Assembly: GCA_021156245.1 (NCBI GenBank)
Contig: JAJNBO010000147.1
Location: 1 to 8,909, forward strand
Length of the DNA stretch: 8,909 bases
Direction: 5' to 3'
Origin: Ramlibacter sp.
GTDB taxonomy: Bacteria > Pseudomonadota > Gammaproteobacteria > Burkholderiales > Burkholderiaceae_C
Made by a program: the position numbers and the translations under genes. Positions 6,861-8,909 of this stretch are shown in pieces; positions within the stretch are counted from its first letter, which is position 1; the number at the start of each line of letters is the position of its first letter. The notes beneath the pieces are model-generated. The model searched no databases. It was given only the letters and a program-made list of their open reading frames with translations, and was not told the DNA's origin.

Positions 6861-7859
6861 ATGCGACAGGCGCTGCAGCGCGCCTGGCTGCGCCGCGGCC
6901 TGCTGGCGTGGCTGCTGTTGCCGCTCTCGGGCCTTTACGCGGCCGGCGCGGCGCTCCATCGATTTCCCTATCGCAGCGGACTGCGACGCCCGCAACGCCT
7001 GCCGGTGCCGGTCATCGTCGTGGGCAACGTGGTGGCCGGCGGCGCGGGCAAGACGCCAGTGGTGCTGGCCCTGCTCGCGCACCTGCGGCAGCGCGGCATC
7101 CAGGCGGGCGTCGTGTCGCGCGGCTACGGGCGCAGCGGCGCCGGCGTGATCCAAGTGCGCGAAGACGACGCGCCGCACCGCACCGGTGACGAGCCGCTGC
7201 TGGTGCGGCGCAAGTCCGGCGCGCCCGTGTTCGTGGGGCGCCGGCGCGTCGAGGCCGCACGCGCCCTGCTCCATGCGCATCCTGCCACGCAGGTCATCGT
7301 CAGCGACGACGGCCTGCAGCACCACGACCTTGCGCGCGACATCGAGATCTGCGTGTTCGACGGGCGCGGCATCGGCAACGGCTGGCTGCTGCCCGCCGGC
7401 CCCCTGCGCGAAGGCTGGCCGCGCCAGGTGGACTTCGTGCTGGCGCATGGCGCCCCGCCGGCCATCCAGGGCCAGGCGCTGCAGCGCCAGCTGGCGACGC
7501 ATGCGGTGCGCGCGGACGGGACGCGACGCAGCCTGGCCGAACTGGCGCGCGATCCGATGGTCCATGCGCTGGCCGGCATCGCCCAGCCGGAGAGCTTCTT
7601 CGCGATGCTGCGTGCCGCCGGCGTGCCACTCGCCGGCGCGCACGCCCTGCCCGACCATCACGACTTCGCGGCGGCGCTGCCCGTGCCCGGCGAGGCGACG
7701 CTCGTGTGCACGGAGAAGGACGCGGTGAAGCTCTGGGCGTCCCGCCCGGATGCCTGGGCGGTGCCCTTGCAGGTGGCGTTGCCGGAGCGCTTCGTCGCCG
7801 AATTCGATCGGTGGCTGGACGCGCGGCTATCATCGCCGCATGGATCCCCGCCTCCTTGA
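6861..7859 (+). CDS. lpxK: Tetraacyldisaccharide 4'-kinase (lipid A synthesis)
   Basis: Phosphorylates the 4' position of the tetraacyl disaccharide 1-phosphate to make lipid IVA, at the inner face of the inner membrane. The 332 residues compare with 328 in E. coli. An N-terminal hydrophobic stretch (about 13-32, [21 protein letters not shown]) is the membrane anchor. The P-loop is [11 protein letters not shown] at 55-65, followed by GVVSRGYGR (83-91), GDEPLL (109-114) and the conserved [14 protein letters not shown] (147-160), which holds catalytic and metal-site residues. HALPDHHDF and [11 protein letters not shown] near the C-terminus are also typical. A GGGGG run about 12 bases before the ATG is the likely ribosome site. 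It overlaps trm112 by 20 bases. Gene order lpxK-ycaR-kdsB is the same as in E. coli. Confidence 0.97.
   Translation: MRQALQRAWLRRGLLAWLLLPLSGLYAAGAALHRFPYRSGLRRPQRLPVPVIVVGNVVAGGAGKTPVVLALLAHLRQRGIQAGVVSRGYGRSGAGVIQVREDDAPHRTGDEPLLVRRKSGAPVFVGRRRVEAARALLHAHPATQVIVSDDGLQHHDLARDIEICVFDGRGIGNGWLLPAGPLREGWPRQVDFVLAHGAPPAIQGQALQRQLATHAVRADGTRRSLAELARDPMVHALAGIAQPESFFAMLRAAGVPLAGAHALPDHHDFAAALPVPGEATLVCTEKDAVKLWASRPDAWAVPLQVALPERFVAEFDRWLDARLSSPHGSPPP
7828..7833 (+). promoter_or_regulatory. Candidate -10 box of an internal leaderless transcript for trm112/kdsB
   Basis: TATCAT lies inside the end of lpxK, exactly six bases (CGCCGC) before the ATG at 7840, and there is no Shine-Dalgarno there. It has the same layout as the boxes before icd and the DUF192 gene. 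A promoter here would let trm112-kdsB be transcribed apart from the upstream operon. No good -35 is seen. Confidence 0.35.
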
Positions 7860-8046
7860 GCTGCTCGTCTGCCCCGTGACCAAGGGGCCGCTGGACTTCG
7901 ACCGCGAGCGGCAGGAGCTGCTGTCGCGCAGCGCACGCCTCGCGTATCCCGTGCGCGATGGCATCCCGGTCCTGCTGGAGGAAGAGGCGCGCACCCTCAG
8001 CGACGAGGAACTCGAACGCCTGCCGGCACGCACGCCCCTGGTGTAA
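7840..8046 (+). CDS. ycaR: Trm112/YcaR family small protein (UPF0434)
   Basis: A 68-residue protein of the Trm112p-like family, called YcaR in E. coli, where it also lies between lpxK and kdsB. The sequence [18 protein letters not shown], then [20 protein letters not shown], matches that family. Eukaryotic and archaeal Trm112 proteins activate methyltransferases. The bacterial form's role is not settled, and this one keeps only one Cys (Cys11) of a possible zinc site, so zinc binding is doubtful. The start at 7840 lies inside lpxK (20-base overlap), giving the standard [11 protein letters not shown] start. The overlap suggests translational coupling, unless the internal -10 box is used. It ends 4 bp before kdsB. 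Confidence 0.93.
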   Translation: MDPRLLELLVCPVTKGPLDFDRERQELLSRSARLAYPVRDGIPVLLEEEARTLSDEELERLPARTPLV

Positions 8047-8050
8047 GCGC

Positions 8051-8809
8051 GTGAGCTTCACGGTCCTCATCCCGGCGCGGCTCGCCTCCACCCGCCTGCC
8101 CGACAAGCCGCTCGCCGACATCGGCGGGCTCCCGATGGTCGTGCGCGTGGCGCAGCGCGCGGAGCAATCCTCCGCCGCTCAGGTGGTGGTCGCGGCGGAC
8201 AGCAAGCGCATCGCCGATGCCTGCAGCGCGCACGGCGTGCGCGCGGTGCTGACCAGGCCGGACCACCCATCGGGCAGCGACCGCCTCGCGGAAGCCTGCG
8301 AGCAGCTGGGCCTGTCGGGCAAGGACGTGGTCGTCAACGTGCAGGGCGACGAGCCCCTGATCGACCCGGGCCTGATCGACGCGGTCGCGGCCCTGCTGCG
8401 CGAGCGGCCGCAGGCCAGCATGAGCACCGCCGCGCATGCGATCGACGCGCTGGCGGACTTCGTGAACCCGAACGTGGTGAAGGTGGTGCTGCAGTCGGAT
8501 GGCCTGGCCCTGTATTTCAGCCGCGCGCCCATCCCGTGGTCGCGCGATGCGTTCGCGCAAGGCATCACCACGCTGCCCGATCCCTCGCCGCTGCGCCACA
8601 TCGGCATCTACGGCTACCGCGCCGGATTCCTGCGCGATTTCCCGCGCATGCCGCAGGCGCCGGTCGAGTCCTGCGAGGCGCTGGAACAGCTGCGCGCACT
8701 GTGGCACGGGCATCGCATCGCGGTGCACGTGAGCGCCGTTGCGCCCGGTCCCGGCGTCGACACGCCGCAGGACCTGGAGCGTGTCCGCAAGCTGTTTTCC
8801 GCAGCGTAG
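8051..8809 (+). CDS. kdsB: 3-deoxy-manno-octulosonate cytidylyltransferase (CMP-Kdo synthetase)
   Basis: Activates Kdo with CTP to CMP-Kdo in the cytoplasm; CMP-Kdo is then added to lipid IVA, the product of the LpxK step encoded upstream. The 252 residues (E. coli 248) show the nucleotide-binding start [17 protein letters not shown] (5-21), then SGSDR (74-78), NVQGDEP (96-102, Asp100 a metal ligand), YFSRAPIPW (155-163), HIGIYGYR (183-190), [10 protein letters not shown] (206-215) and [11 protein letters not shown] (235-245, Asp237 the second metal ligand). The GTG at 8051 gives the family N-terminus and lies 4 bases after the trm112 stop, with only a weak ribosome site, so coupling is likely. 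The frame is open further upstream, but that segment overlaps trm112 and is not family sequence. Confidence 0.97.
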   Translation: MSFTVLIPARLASTRLPDKPLADIGGLPMVVRVAQRAEQSSAAQVVVAADSKRIADACSAHGVRAVLTRPDHPSGSDRLAEACEQLGLSGKDVVVNVQGDEPLIDPGLIDAVAALLRERPQASMSTAAHAIDALADFVNPNVVKVVLQSDGLALYFSRAPIPWSRDAFAQGITTLPDPSPLRHIGIYGYRAGFLRDFPRMPQAPVESCEALEQLRALWHGHRIAVHVSAVAPGPGVDTPQDLERVRKLFSAA

Positions 8810-8824
8810 CCGCGTGGGGGTGCG

Positions 8825-8833
8825 TGCTATCCT
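8825..8833 (+). promoter_or_regulatory. Extended -10 promoter candidate for the gene beyond the right edge
   Basis: TGC followed by TATCCT forms an extended -10 element (TGn-TAnnnT) 16 bases after the kdsB stop; transcription would start near 8841. The rest of the window (8841-8909) would be leader: a GC-rich stretch with a possible CGGCCG/CGGCCG hairpin around 8852-8870, then a GAGGA ribosome-site-like sequence near the very end. The next gene, probably adk by known synteny, should begin just outside. I see no intrinsic terminator after kdsB. Confidence 0.4.
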
Positions 8834-8909
8834 CTGCGCCAACAGGCGCGACGGCCGGCCCCTGCGGCCGCGGCCCGCAGTGCCGAGCGAATCCAACCAT
8901 CCGAGGACT

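Noticed and set aside
7958..8809. A longer kdsB reading frame starting at an ATG at 7958.
   Set aside because: The extra 31 residues overlap trm112 and do not resemble KdsB. The GTG at 8051 restores the standard N-terminus ([13 protein letters not shown]) and normal length.
8841..8880. A terminator after kdsB formed by the GC-rich CGGCCG repeats.
   Set aside because: The possible stems are not followed by a T-run and lie downstream of a likely promoter, so they belong to the leader of the next gene.

Overview
This is a GC-rich (roughly two-thirds GC by eye), densely coded chromosomal segment. Protein sequences, gene order and codon use point to a betaproteobacterium of the Burkholderiales, most likely family Comamonadaceae (Ramlibacter/Variovorax-like). 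The genus is inference. I see no mobile element, phage gene, tRNA, rRNA or CRISPR array. It reads as a housekeeping region.

Left part (1-2641, minus strand): two unrelated NADP-dependent isocitrate dehydrogenases in tandem. One is the monomeric type, whose C-terminal part lies beyond the left edge. The other is a complete E. coli-type homodimeric Icd. A strong rho-independent terminator after icd and a TAAAAT -10 box beyond it suggest the two are transcribed separately.

Middle (2642-4178): divergent from icd lies a small exported Ala/Thr/Pro-repeat and Lys-rich protein with its own terminator, then an exported DUF192 protein. The DUF192 gene converges tail-to-tail, with a 3-bp gap, on sodB (iron superoxide dismutase, minus strand).

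Right part (4179-8909): xseA (exodeoxyribonuclease VII large subunit, minus strand) precedes sodB. It is divergent, across about 300 bp of regulatory DNA, from a tight plus-strand operon exbB-exbD-lpxK-trm112(ycaR)-kdsB. That operon joins a Ton/Tol-type proton-driven motor to lipid A and Kdo biosynthesis. The last 100 bp look like a promoter and leader for the next gene, probably adk by known Burkholderiales synteny, which is outside the window.

I found no clearly new system. The points most worth a second look are: three genes (icd, the DUF192 gene, trm112) with no Shine-Dalgarno but a -10-like hexamer exactly 6 bp before the ATG, suggesting leaderless mRNAs; an ExbD that seems to lack about 15 residues after its membrane helix; the two non-homologous isocitrate dehydrogenases side by side; the small repeat/lysine-rich exported protein; and, between xseA and exbB, a perfect DnaA box inside a palindrome and 21-bp-phased direct repeats.
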